DNA of 20,707 bases from a virus. Made by a program: the position numbers and the translations under genes. The notes beneath the pieces are model-generated. The model ran no database searches. It was not told where the DNA came from and worked only from the letters and a program-made list of their open reading frames with translations. The DNA lies in the IMG/VR virus record IMGVR_UViG_3300028388_001910, positions 1 to 20,707 of that record; one strand, written 5' to 3'. Below, piece by piece: positions 1-5,331 of the stretch; positions within the stretch are counted from its first letter, which is position 1; every line of letters starts with the position of its first letter.

Positions 1-429
1 GTATTAATCAATATTGAAAAAATAAAACCATATACTGACAAATACGATTTGATAATTAGTTTTTTACATAATCCTAATACTGCTGCTGCTCGTGCTGCTG
101 ATGCTGCTGCTGCTGCTTATGCTGCTCGTGCTCATGCTGCTGATGCTGCTCGTGCTGATGCTGCTTATGCTGCTCGTGCTGCTGCTTATGCTGCTGCTGC
201 TGCTTATGCTGCTCGTGCTCATGCTGCTGATGCTCGTGCTGCTGATGCTGATGCTGCTTATGCTGCTCGTGCTGCTGATGCTGCTGCTGCTGCTTATGCT
301 GCTCATGCTTATGCTGCTGATGCTCGTGCTGCTGATGCTGCTGCTGCTGATGCTTATACTGATGCTGCTGCGGCTGGCTCCAGCAAACAGGTAAATAAAT
401 TATTAATCGAAATGTTTAATGAGTTTTAA
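1..429 (+). CDS. Ala-rich repeat protein, 5' end outside window
   Basis: The reading frame is open from base 1, so the gene starts upstream; 142 residues are visible. The first 27 are ordinary sequence (KIKPYTDKYDLIISFLHNPN) and the last 17 (GSSKQVNKLLIEMFNEF) look like a short amphipathic helix. Between them about 98 codons (82-375) are almost only Ala, Asp, Tyr, Arg and His, written with GCT, GAT, TAT, CGT and CAT. The other two forward frames and one reverse frame are also open across the array, but only this frame continues into normal sequence on both sides. The repeat should form a long helix or coil. Phage hypothetical proteins with AAYAADAAY-type stretches and a similar NPN lead-in exist, as far as I recall; no function is known to me. 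It is the first visible gene of a plus-strand cassette. A TTG at 49 is an internal codon, not the likely start. Confidence 0.75.
   Translation, partial: VLINIEKIKPYTDKYDLIISFLHNPNTAAARAADAAAAAYAARAHAADAARADAAYAARAAAYAAAAAYAARAHAADARAADADAAYAARAADAAAAAYAAHAYAADARAADAAAADAYTDAAAAGSSKQVNKLLIEMFNEF
82..375 (+). repeat. GCT-type trinucleotide array
   Basis: About 98 consecutive codons of the form GCT, GAT, CGT, TAT or CAT, each within two substitutions of GCT. Expansion by replication slippage followed by point drift would explain this. As the unit is 3 bases, changes in copy number would alter length but not frame. Confidence 0.9.
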
Positions 430-474
430 CAACCAGCGGTAGCACTATAAAGCGCCATGCACGGGAGAAACATT

Positions 475-777
475 ATGATTGAAGTGGAGTTAAATATTGA
501 AGATTACTATTTTGATGAAAAGCCAGGTATTAGCTTTAGCATTGACGCAGTGGTAAGCATTTGTATTGAGACGGACATAACAGCAATAGACTATGGCGAT
601 GCTTTTGCGTTTAAAGATGATGACGAGCTGGACATTGAAGAGGCCGCGAAAGGCATTGACGATAAAATTGACGACCTATTCATAAAAATGGCACTAGAAA
701 GCGAAGAACACAAAGAGTACGAATCCGAGCTTTACTACTCAGATATGATGCACGCAACTAGGGGGTGGAGTGAATAA
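475..777 (+). CDS. Highly acidic small protein, unknown
   Basis: A 100-residue protein with no family I recognise. By hand count it has 30 Asp/Glu and only 7 Lys/Arg, a net charge near -23, with the acidic residues spread along the whole chain and densest at residues 45-65. No signal peptide or membrane segment is seen, so it is probably cytoplasmic. An ATG at 457 is in frame, but the ATG at 475 is preferred because GGGAG lies 7 bases before it. The stop overlaps the next start by one base (TAATG), so the two are probably translationally coupled. Small, very acidic phage proteins are sometimes DNA mimics that block host nucleases or binding proteins; that role is only a possibility here. Confidence 0.7.
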   Translation: MIEVELNIEDYYFDEKPGISFSIDAVVSICIETDITAIDYGDAFAFKDDDELDIEEAAKGIDDKIDDLFIKMALESEEHKEYESELYYSDMMHATRGWSE

Positions 778-1214
778 TGATTTTAACAATTGAGCAAGCT
801 AGGGCTAGATACGAAGGCGCTACAATCCACGAGGGCGCTATAATCCAAGAAGGCGCTATAATCTTCAAAGGCGCTATAATCTTCAAAGGCGCTATAATCG
901 GCGAAGTCGCTATAATCCGAGAAGGCACTATAATCCACGAGGGCGCTATAATCTTCAAAGGCTCCGAAATCGGCAAGGGCAGGTCGGGTGTTCGTCATAG
1001 CATTGCAATCAATGGCATCGGCGAGACTAAAAACATAACTGCATATAGTTGTGATGACGGATTGATTATCAGTATCGGCTGTATGAATGACTATCGCGGC
1101 GATACGCTAGAAAATACTAGGAAAGCAATTTCTGAAAAATACCCGCCAGAGCATGAATATTTTTTAGCTATGGATTTGATAGAACGCTGGTATAATAATT
1201 TAGAAGGTGAATAA
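777..1214 (+). CDS. Hexapeptide-repeat phage protein
   Basis: A 145-residue protein in two parts. After a short lead (MILTIEQARARY), residues 13-66 are nine tandem hexapeptides with consensus EGAIIx or KGAIIx, a pattern fitting a short beta-solenoid. Residues about 75-145 form a compact domain with AYSCDDGLIISIGC followed by a helical stretch. Phage proteins that join short Gly/Ile or Gly/aromatic repeats to a C-terminal domain with an AY...DG...GC pattern are common, and this seems to be one; their function is unknown to me. GGAG is 6-7 bases before the ATG. It overlaps both neighbours by one base (TAATG at each end), so it sits in a tight operon. The lead resembles that of the next gene (MYLTIDEL), perhaps from a shared N-terminal motif. 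Confidence 0.75.
   Translation: MILTIEQARARYEGATIHEGAIIQEGAIIFKGAIIFKGAIIGEVAIIREGTIIHEGAIIFKGSEIGKGRSGVRHSIAINGIGETKNITAYSCDDGLIISIGCMNDYRGDTLENTRKAISEKYPPEHEYFLAMDLIERWYNNLEGE
813..974 (+). repeat. Nine 18-bp tandem repeats, in frame
   Basis: Units start at 813, 831, 849, 867, 885, 903, 921, 939 and 957. The core is GGCGCTATAATC, coding G-A-I-I. Unit 1 has ACA for ATA, unit 6 has GTC for GGC, unit 7 has ACT for GCT, and unit 9 is diverged. The first Ile is ATA and the second ATC in nearly every unit, so the array appears to have spread by duplication rather than by selection on the protein alone. Confidence 0.95.
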
Positions 1215-1537
1215 TGTATTTAACAATAGATGAATTAGGGGTAAAAGTGCATGAACTTTACCCCATCATGATCAACCCTTTTATTTTTACGTCACCAAAG
1301 CATTATTGGTATAAAAAAGTATCGGACGAAAGATTGAAAGGTATCGCGACAGTAATTGAAATTAATGGAGGTTGGACAGTGAAAGACTTTGAAGACGTGT
1401 ACAACAATATTATTGAAACTAAGCACAAAAGCATTGAAGACACAATGAAAGAGCTAGAAGCGGCTAATCGAAACTTTGAAAAGTTGTTTGGTTTACATCA
1501 GCCAGTCATTGAGCAAGCCAAAAAAGAATTGAAATAG
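1214..1537 (+). CDS. Hypothetical protein, 107 aa
   Basis: Not recognised. It begins MYLTIDELGVKVHELYP, has a central aromatic stretch (KHYWYKK) and ends in a long charged helix (about residues 65-107) that could be a coiled coil. No signal peptide or membrane span is seen. AAGGTGA lies just before the ATG, which overlaps the stop of the hexapeptide-repeat gene by one base, so the two are expected to be co-translated. A hairpin followed by T residues lies about 20 bases after the stop and probably ends this operon. Confidence 0.65.
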   Translation: MYLTIDELGVKVHELYPIMINPFIFTSPKHYWYKKVSDERLKGIATVIEINGGWTVKDFEDVYNNIIETKHKSIEDTMKELEAANRNFEKLFGLHQPVIEQAKKELK

Positions 1538-1541
1538 CATC

Positions 1542-1582
1542 CCCAAGGTGTGGCTTGGGCGTAGTAAGCAGTGCCCTTTTTT
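1542..1582 (+). terminator. Terminator with a competing upstream hairpin
   Basis: Hairpin one pairs CCCAAG (1542-1547) with CTTGGG (1554-1559). Hairpin two pairs GGGC (1557-1560) with GCCC (1573-1576) and is followed directly by six T. The hairpins share bases 1557-1559, so both cannot form fully at once. The T-run makes termination on the plus strand likely, though the second stem is only 4 bp. Confidence 0.5.
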
Positions 1583-1667
1583 ATTGGAATAAATCTTGAT
1601 TGTATGACACTATAACTATTAAATCATACCCAGTTGAGTAGTCGGGTAACACGGAAGAGGCACGACT

Positions 1668-1871
1668 ATGAATCGATCAAAAATAAACATTATTGAAATC
1701 TCGCATTCTGGCATTGAGTCAGTAGTGGATTCTATAGATATGGAATCGCTCGGAATTGATGAGGAATCCAGGAAAGAATTTGAGGATCATGCAAATGATA
1801 CTGTAGCGTTGTTCTTTGAATCACGCTGTCACGAATACGATTCATTTAGATGGAGCTATGCAAATGATTAA
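1668..1871 (+). CDS. Small acidic protein, 67 aa
   Basis: Not recognised. The chain has about 16 acidic and 6 basic residues and no hydrophobic segment, so it is probably a soluble cytoplasmic protein. GGAAGAGG lies about 8 bases before the ATG. It is the first gene after the terminator-like element at 1542-1582 and may have its own promoter in 1583-1660, where TTGATT (1596-1601) and an AT-rich stretch about 15-17 bases later give only a weak match. Its 3' end overlaps the next gene by 8 bases, so the two are probably coupled. Confidence 0.6.
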   Translation: MNRSKINIIEISHSGIESVVDSIDMESLGIDEESRKEFEDHANDTVALFFESRCHEYDSFRWSYAND

Positions 1872-2379
1872 ATCCAAGGGATGGATATTTTTAATTATCT
1901 TACTTGTTGTATCAATAGATAAAAGCCACGCGCTATCAATCCTGCATCTACAATCTGTCACCAATGGAACCGAACATCACGTAAATGACAGCCCTGACTA
2001 CAACGAGGACAATGATGGTAAACTCTATGAAATCACAACCAAGCCAATTCGAGATAATAATTTTCGTAACATTTCTACTCATTATCGTTATACCAATGGC
2101 CATTTTATTAACAGCCATTACCAAAGTACCCGCTTTACTAGTTTCGCTGGTGAGGCTTGTTTGGGCGATATTCTCAATTATTGTTGGTCGTTTGGTGTTG
2201 GCGGCTTTGCGGGCTATAGCGACACTCCGGACATGCTGGAAGGATTTGCATTTGTGCCGATTGCAGACCATAGCTTACAGATTAACGCCAAAAGCTTTAA
2301 GGCGGTTTATAGACAGTACTGGCTTATAAGTAGTGTGAGTAGTGAGTATTGGGGATTGGGTTATCAGTTTGAGTTTTAA
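1864..2379 (+). CDS. Secreted protein, outer-membrane barrel-like
   Basis: A 171-residue protein with a clear Sec signal: a basic start (MIKSKGW), a hydrophobic core (IFLIILLVVSI) and a likely cleavage site after SHA near residue 23. An in-frame ATG at 1816 is rejected because GGAG lies 8 bases before 1864 and the signal peptide starts there. The mature part is rich in alternating polar/aromatic strands, holds a Cys pair about 10 residues apart (ACLGDILNYC) and ends in GYQFEF. A C-terminal Phe preceded by alternating aromatics is the usual signal for assembly as an outer-membrane barrel. Short barrel-like proteins with GVGGFAGYSDT-type strands occur in many phages of Gram-negative bacteria. 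A role at the cell surface, such as superinfection exclusion or receptor masking, is an inference. Confidence 0.65.
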   Translation: MIKSKGWIFLIILLVVSIDKSHALSILHLQSVTNGTEHHVNDSPDYNEDNDGKLYEITTKPIRDNNFRNISTHYRYTNGHFINSHYQSTRFTSFAGEACLGDILNYCWSFGVGGFAGYSDTPDMLEGFAFVPIADHSLQINAKSFKAVYRQYWLISSVSSEYWGLGYQFEF

Positions 2380-2626
2380 GGTAGGGCGCTTCTCCTTTGC
2401 TGATTAATTCAGCGCAGGCCAGCTATGAGGCCTTAATGATAAATTGTTCTAGTTAGAGTCCTTAGTTTTTAGCTCTTTCTAGATAGATAGATGCGCGCCC
2501 GTAATCATAAGGCGTCTAATTTATCAGTTCATAGCGTTTTAATTGTAGTTCAAATGTAGAGAATGAAAGTAAAACGATGATTAAGAATTGGCGTGTAGAT
2601 AATGTATATAAACTGTAGAATGGAAG
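2380..2626. other. Intergenic region between convergent gene blocks
   Basis: No gene is seen. Two adjacent inverted repeats lie at its left end: GCTGA-TTAAT-TCAGC (about 2400-2414) and AGGCC-AGCTATGA-GGCCT (about 2417-2434). Neither is followed by a clear T-run, so termination is possible but not shown. Further right is a short GATA-type run (about 2481-2493). The region is AT-rich elsewhere. Confidence 0.5.
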
Positions 2627-3004
2627 CTATTTTTTATATTCTTTCATCATCTTTTCTCCACTTCGCCCCACTACATAACCCGCCAAACCTATCTTAACAA
2701 TTTCTAGGAGCCCATTCACTTCCGATTCAGATAGATTGTCAGGAGTGAACCCCAGCCAGTGCGCAGCGATTAAGCCAACAAACGTCAGCATTGTAATAGG
2801 TCGCCAGTTTTGTTGTATCCAGCTACCGCCTTGCGCCTCGGCTGTAATTATTTGGGCCTGAGATTTTAACTCTTGCTCGTTAATAGAGAGTAGCTTTTGA
2901 TTGATGGCTGATTTCAGCTTTTCAGCTTGATCTTTATCTAGTACGTTTTTATCGATTACGTCAACGATGGGGCTGGCAATCGTTTTAATGAAATCTAATA
3001 TCAT
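2627..3004 (-). CDS. Holin, 3TM/GTA-type
   Basis: A 125-residue protein matching the GTA-type 3TM holin family: a helical N-terminus (residues 1-55), the motif NWRPITML (66-73) that begins a membrane span (about 68-86), a second span (about 96-113), then GRSGEKMMKEYKK. The WRP motif and the GY-V-GRS-EK ending are typical of this family. Holins form inner-membrane lesions that release the endolysin. It is the last gene of the late block, after the lysozyme, and a hairpin/T-run (3018-3063) lies between the two. GGAG is 7 bases before the ATG. Confidence 0.8.
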   Translation of the reverse strand: MILDFIKTIASPIVDVIDKNVLDKDQAEKLKSAINQKLLSINEQELKSQAQIITAEAQGGSWIQQNWRPITMLTFVGLIAAHWLGFTPDNLSESEVNGLLEIVKIGLAGYVVGRSGEKMMKEYKK

Positions 3005-3017
3005 AATCTACTCCAAT

Positions 3018-3063
3018 AAAAAAACCCGCATCAATTTGAGCATTGTTAAGAGGCTTGGCGGGT
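3018..3063 (-). terminator. Long-loop hairpin with T-run after the lysozyme gene
   Basis: On the minus strand ACCCGC (3063-3058) pairs with GCGGGT (3029-3024) around a 28-base loop, followed by seven T (3024-3018). It lies between the lysozyme and the last holin and may partly terminate or attenuate transcription into the holin. The long loop lowers confidence. Confidence 0.55.
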
Positions 3064-3127
3064 GTGTTAATTATACGTTAGGTATTATATTAAAGCTTTT
3101 TTCGCTGCTCATATGTCTTCAAATCCT

Positions 3128-3544
3128 TCAATAAGCATCCCAATTACCTCTTGCCATTAACCTACTCAATCTCAATGCTCGTTCGCCTACCTGATCCGCC
3201 CACCTAGAATCCAGCATTTCAGCAGATGCACCTGTAAAATCTTTACGCTCTACCGCTTCAATAGTCTTCTTGAATTGTGAAAACCTAGGCCAACCGAGAT
3301 TGAAGCACATATCTATCAAGACAGATTGACGCACATCGTTCAGCTCATCCCAAATGAATATACGATCAGATAGAACGGCGCGGAACTCATCTAAATCATT
3401 ATTTAGCATTAGCTCTATTTCATCATCTCGAAGGCCATTATCTTCAATGTTTCTACCCACTCCTATTGTCAGCTTGTCTGAAGTGCATTTGTATGGAAGT
3501 TTCTTAACACCTTCGTGGTGCTTGATCATATCAATCAGATTCAT
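3128..3544 (-). CDS. Endolysin, T4-type lysozyme (GH24)
   Basis: Cleaves the MurNAc-GlcNAc bond of peptidoglycan at the end of infection. From the ATG at 3544 the 138-residue protein places HHEG at residues 9-12, YKC at 18-20 and LTIGVGR from 25, so the catalytic Glu11 and Thr26 carry the same numbers as in T4 lysozyme, while Asp20 of T4 is Cys20. Cys at this site is also found in other phage lysozymes. No signal peptide or SAR span is present, so export must depend on a holin. A TTG at 3556 would add four residues (MAKK) and has AGAGAAA upstream; the ATG is preferred for its fit to the family. The 5' end overlaps the holin candidate upstream by 14 bases. Residues 95-138 are the expected helical C-terminal lobe. 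Confidence 0.9.
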   Translation of the reverse strand: MNLIDMIKHHEGVKKLPYKCTSDKLTIGVGRNIEDNGLRDDEIELMLNNDLDEFRAVLSDRIFIWDELNDVRQSVLIDMCFNLGWPRFSQFKKTIEAVERKDFTGASAEMLDSRWADQVGERALRLSRLMARGNWDAY

Positions 3545-3767
3545 CTTTTTTGCCAACTGTTTCTCTGTGTACTTTTTCGCTAAACTTCTTTCTGCTCCAG
3601 CTAAAATAAATCTGAGACAATAAACCGATTAAGGCGATAGTAAACATCAGAGCTTGATAATTGTCCTCTATAAACCCAGAACCACCAGCCGCACCGCTAC
3701 TTACGGTTACGGAAGCTGCAAGATACTCTTTTATCTTTAGCCAAGTCTCTGCGCTTAAATGTCCCAT
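3531..3767 (-). CDS. Small membrane protein, probable holin
   Basis: A 78-residue protein with one strong membrane span (ALMFTIALIGLLSQIYF, about 39-55), a weaker Ala/Val/Gly stretch before it (YLAASVTVSSGAAGGSGF, about 15-32) and a highly charged tail (SRKKFSEKVHRE). This arrangement, its size and its position directly upstream of, and overlapping, the lysozyme suggest a class II-like holin. AAGGAAG lies about 11 bases before the ATG. A second holin-type gene follows the lysozyme, so one of the two may act as pinholin or antiholin. The first 71 bases overlap another ORF in a different frame (3697-3870). Confidence 0.65.
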   Translation of the reverse strand: MGHLSAETWLKIKEYLAASVTVSSGAAGGSGFIEDNYQALMFTIALIGLLSQIYFSWSRKKFSEKVHRETVGKKDESD

Positions 3768-3870
3768 TTTTATATGCTTCCTTGTCTCGCTTTAATTGCT
3801 TCCATGATTTAACGATATTGTACAGCAAATGGGTTAGCATGATAACCATGATGAATATCTCTAATCCCAT
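3697..3870 (-). CDS. Overlapping small membrane ORF, 57 aa
   Basis: An ORF starting with ATG at 3870, 7 bases after AAGGA, and ending TAG at 3697. It overlaps the end of the multi-span protein gene by 62 bases and the start of the holin candidate by 71 bases, in a different frame from each. The product has an N-terminal hydrophobic stretch (GLEIFIMVIMLTHLLYNIV) followed by about 35 residues rich in Lys and Arg, giving a short single-span protein with a basic tail. It may be a lysis regulator, but it has no recognised family. The good ribosome site and otherwise weak start signal support for this stretch argue for it; the long overlaps argue for caution. Confidence 0.45.
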   Translation of the reverse strand: MGLEIFIMVIMLTHLLYNIVKSWKQLKRDKEAYKNGTFKRRDLAKDKRVSCSFRNRK

Positions 3871-4213
3871 TCGATTTCCTTATCAATAATAGCGTCAATG
3901 CAAAAACTACTATCTCCCAATAGTCATAAATTATGTTAGTGCTTAGAATGTAATCAATCTCAAGAAGTAAGGCGGATACAAGCAATGTAAAAATAATACT
4001 AGCTTCGTATATTCTACCACTTCTAGTCAGCCAAAACGCTGCAATATACGCGACACAAATGGGCACTAAGGCGTCAAACTGAAATATCCAGTTCAAAGAC
4101 TGAACAGAATAGCAAAGCACCAAGGGAATATCTAACCTGTACAATGAAATAGTAAACACGATTAGATAAGCTATTAGCGGTAGATTGTACGTTAGATAAG
4201 ATTCAATTATCAT
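3809..4213 (-). CDS. Multi-span membrane protein, unknown
   Basis: A 134-residue very hydrophobic protein with four or five likely membrane spans (about 10-27, 30-44, 48-65, 71-88 and 99-115) and a basic, His-rich C-terminal tail. No family is recognised. It overlaps the small gene upstream by 11 bases, and no strong ribosome site is seen, so translation may depend on coupling. Its place just before the holin and lysozyme suggests a lysis or membrane-related role, for instance an accessory holin, but this rests on position only. Confidence 0.55.
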   Translation of the reverse strand: MIIESYLTYNLPLIAYLIVFTISLYRLDIPLVLCYSVQSLNWIFQFDALVPICVAYIAAFWLTRSGRIYEASIIFTLLVSALLLEIDYILSTNIIYDYWEIVVFALTLLLIRKSNGIRDIHHGYHANPFAVQYR

Positions 4214-4349
4214 CGCGCTTTTTTTTCGGACCGCCGACCATCGGCCTTAATAATTTCTCTTTAGCGCCACTTAAAACATCATGCTTTTTCAGCCAATGTC
4301 CGAAAACTACACCGCCAGCAAAAAAGAACCAAATTTCTACTATTTCCAT
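4203..4349 (-). CDS. Small single-span membrane protein, 48 aa
   Basis: A short ORF with ATG at 4349 and an excellent ribosome site (AAAGGTGA about 8 bases upstream). The product starts MEIVEIWFFFAGGVVFGHWL, a likely membrane segment of about 17 residues, then becomes strongly basic (PMVGGPKKKRDDN). It fills the gap between the lipoprotein-like gene and the multi-span protein gene and overlaps the latter by 11 bases. No family is recognised; the layout resembles other small phage membrane proteins of lysis regions. Confidence 0.6.
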   Translation of the reverse strand: MEIVEIWFFFAGGVVFGHWLKKHDVLSGAKEKLLRPMVGGPKKKRDDN

Positions 4350-4353
4350 ATAA

Positions 4354-4638
4354 TCACCTTTGTATAATCCAATATTCTAGTTCGATTCCAACACCATCAT
4401 AGACATTTTGATCAGTAGACCAAGCGCATGAATGATGCGTGTATTTAGCCGATACGGTTAATCTATCATCCTGGTAAATCATACCTCGAAAGCCTAGGTT
4501 GCTGGTGGCTCTGTCATCCAAGCCACCCAACATACATTGAGGACTGACTTTCTCTGTGTAATCAATACCTGCGAAAACAGAACAACCCGCTAGAAATGAA
4601 ATCAACCCTACAATCAAAAACACAAAAAGCGCTTTCAC
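4354..4638 (-). CDS. Alternative internal-start lipoprotein
   Basis: A nested, in-frame product starting at the GTG at 4638, with AGGCGGGG just upstream (a few bases before the start). It would be 94 residues: a signal peptide with one Lys, a hydrophobic core and LAGC, with Cys19 as the lipidated residue, then the exported domain. This gives a complete, conventional phage lipoprotein. Whether cells use this start, the longer one, or both cannot be told from sequence. Confidence 0.45.
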   Translation of the reverse strand: MKALFVFLIVGLISFLAGCSVFAGIDYTEKVSPQCMLGGLDDRATSNLGFRGMIYQDDRLTVSAKYTHHSCAWSTDQNVYDGVGIELEYWIIQR

Positions 4639-4758
4639 GACCCCGCCTTTAATGTCGTCGGTTAGCGGCGCAACGCTCGGTCGAAAATACCTAGCTACTC
4701 TATATGAGATATAAGCCAAGAGCACAACCCCAACGATAAATTTAAGATAGGAATCCAT
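4354..4758 (-). CDS. Membrane protein with internal lipobox, phage OM-type domain
   Basis: A 134-residue protein from the ATG at 4758, which has GAGG about 9 bases upstream; an ATG at 4788 would only add MNNSTQRRCS. It has a first span (about 5-20), a short polar linker, a second hydrophobic stretch (VKALFVFLIVGLISFLAGC, residues 41-59) ending in a textbook lipobox LAGC, and a C-terminal domain of about 75 residues with KYTHHSCAW and YDGVGIELEYW. Similar C-terminal domains occur in phage proteins predicted to be exported. The lipobox would normally follow an N-terminal signal peptide, so either this is a fusion or translation also starts inside, at the GTG at 4638. It overlaps the upstream gene by 17 bases. 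Function is unknown. Confidence 0.6.
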   Translation of the reverse strand: MDSYLKFIVGVVLLAYISYRVARYFRPSVAPLTDDIKGGVVKALFVFLIVGLISFLAGCSVFAGIDYTEKVSPQCMLGGLDDRATSNLGFRGMIYQDDRLTVSAKYTHHSCAWSTDQNVYDGVGIELEYWIIQR

Positions 4759-5287
4759 TGAACACCGCCTCTGTGTCGAATTGTTCACATTCTTCTATAG
4801 TGGATAATAACATTATTGCACCTTGAACGGTTTGACCATAAGCATTGAATCCTTTTTGCCAATGGTCATGCATTTGTCGATTCAGTTCGTCGTAATCTTC
4901 TTTTGTGACCAACTCTATACCGCTAGTATCTGAATTCAAAAACCACGTTGAGTGCGCGTAATTCTCTTTTTCGGCTTTACGGTCTAGCACGTCTAAGGCG
5001 TTCGCGTCTTTTTCTCTGCATTTAACATTGTACGCTTGGCCGTTTGAATGCGTGTATAGAATACCTGCAATTTCGTAGCTTTGTTTTAATGCCTTAGCTT
5101 CTTCAATTAAAACCTTCTGCCACTCATCAACGGTTCGCCACGGCTCAATATCAAAAACATCACCCTCTTCAATCCAGCCGTTACGGGTTAGGCTTGGTAT
5201 AGTGCCAACTGTCCCGCGACCGTCGCTGGTTTGAATGTGTATTTTTGTGTTTTCAGGGTTAAACCATTTCGCACTTTTTATACTCAT
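4742..5287 (-). CDS. Tail-associated protein, DUF4376-like
   Basis: A 181-residue soluble protein following the tail fibre gene. The N-terminal half has short strand-rich sequence (SIKSAKWFNPENTKIHIQ). The C-terminal part (about residues 75-165) has GILYTHSNGQAYNV, a STWFLNSD segment, and LVTKEDYDELNRQM followed by a long helix; this order resembles the DUF4376 domain seen at the ends of phage tail proteins. A role in fibre assembly or as a tail appendage is inferred from position. The start overlaps the stop of a 10-codon ORF (ATGA), which carries the strong ribosome site; no good site lies directly before this ATG. Confidence 0.6.
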   Translation of the reverse strand: MSIKSAKWFNPENTKIHIQTSDGRGTVGTIPSLTRNGWIEEGDVFDIEPWRTVDEWQKVLIEEAKALKQSYEIAGILYTHSNGQAYNVKCREKDANALDVLDRKAEKENYAHSTWFLNSDTSGIELVTKEDYDELNRQMHDHWQKGFNAYGQTVQGAIMLLSTIEECEQFDTEAVFNGFLS

Positions 5288-5316
5288 GCGTTTAATTTAT
5301 CTCTTGATTTAGTCAT
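5284..5316 (-). CDS. Ten-residue leader ORF coupled to the next gene
   Basis: AAGGAG (5330-5325) lies 8 bases before an ATG at 5316 that opens a 10-residue ORF, MTKSRDKLNA. Its TGA overlaps the ATG of the next gene. The strong ribosome site therefore serves the mini-ORF, and the gene at 4742-5287 may be translated by re-initiation. Confidence 0.5.
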   Translation of the reverse strand: MTKSRDKLNA

Positions 5317-5331
5317 AGATGAATCTCCTTG

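Noticed and set aside
64-394. Long open frames in other frames over the GCT array (Leu/Met-rich forward, Ser/Ile-rich reverse)
   Set aside because: They exist only because the repeat has no stop in several frames; only the Ala-rich frame runs into ordinary sequence at both ends.
813-956. TATAAT series as a promoter array
   Set aside because: No matching -35 element at the right spacing; the boxes arise from the codons for Ala-Ile-Ile. Kept only as a note in the repeat finding.
813-974. CRISPR array
   Set aside because: The units are contiguous 18-bp coding repeats with no spacers.
758-998. Two reverse-strand repeat ORFs opposite the hexapeptide gene
   Set aside because: They mirror the 18-bp repeats and have no supporting start signal; the plus-strand frame is in a coupled operon.
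1948-2329. Reverse and alternative-frame ORFs over the secreted-protein gene
   Set aside because: The plus frame has a ribosome site, a signal peptide and a barrel-type end; the others have none of these.
2400-2434. Bidirectional terminator between the convergent blocks
   Set aside because: Two inverted repeats are present but neither has a T-run; recorded as intergenic structure only.
3064-3127. 12-residue ORF (MSSEKSFNIIPNV) after the lysozyme gene
   Set aside because: Too short and without a good ribosome site.
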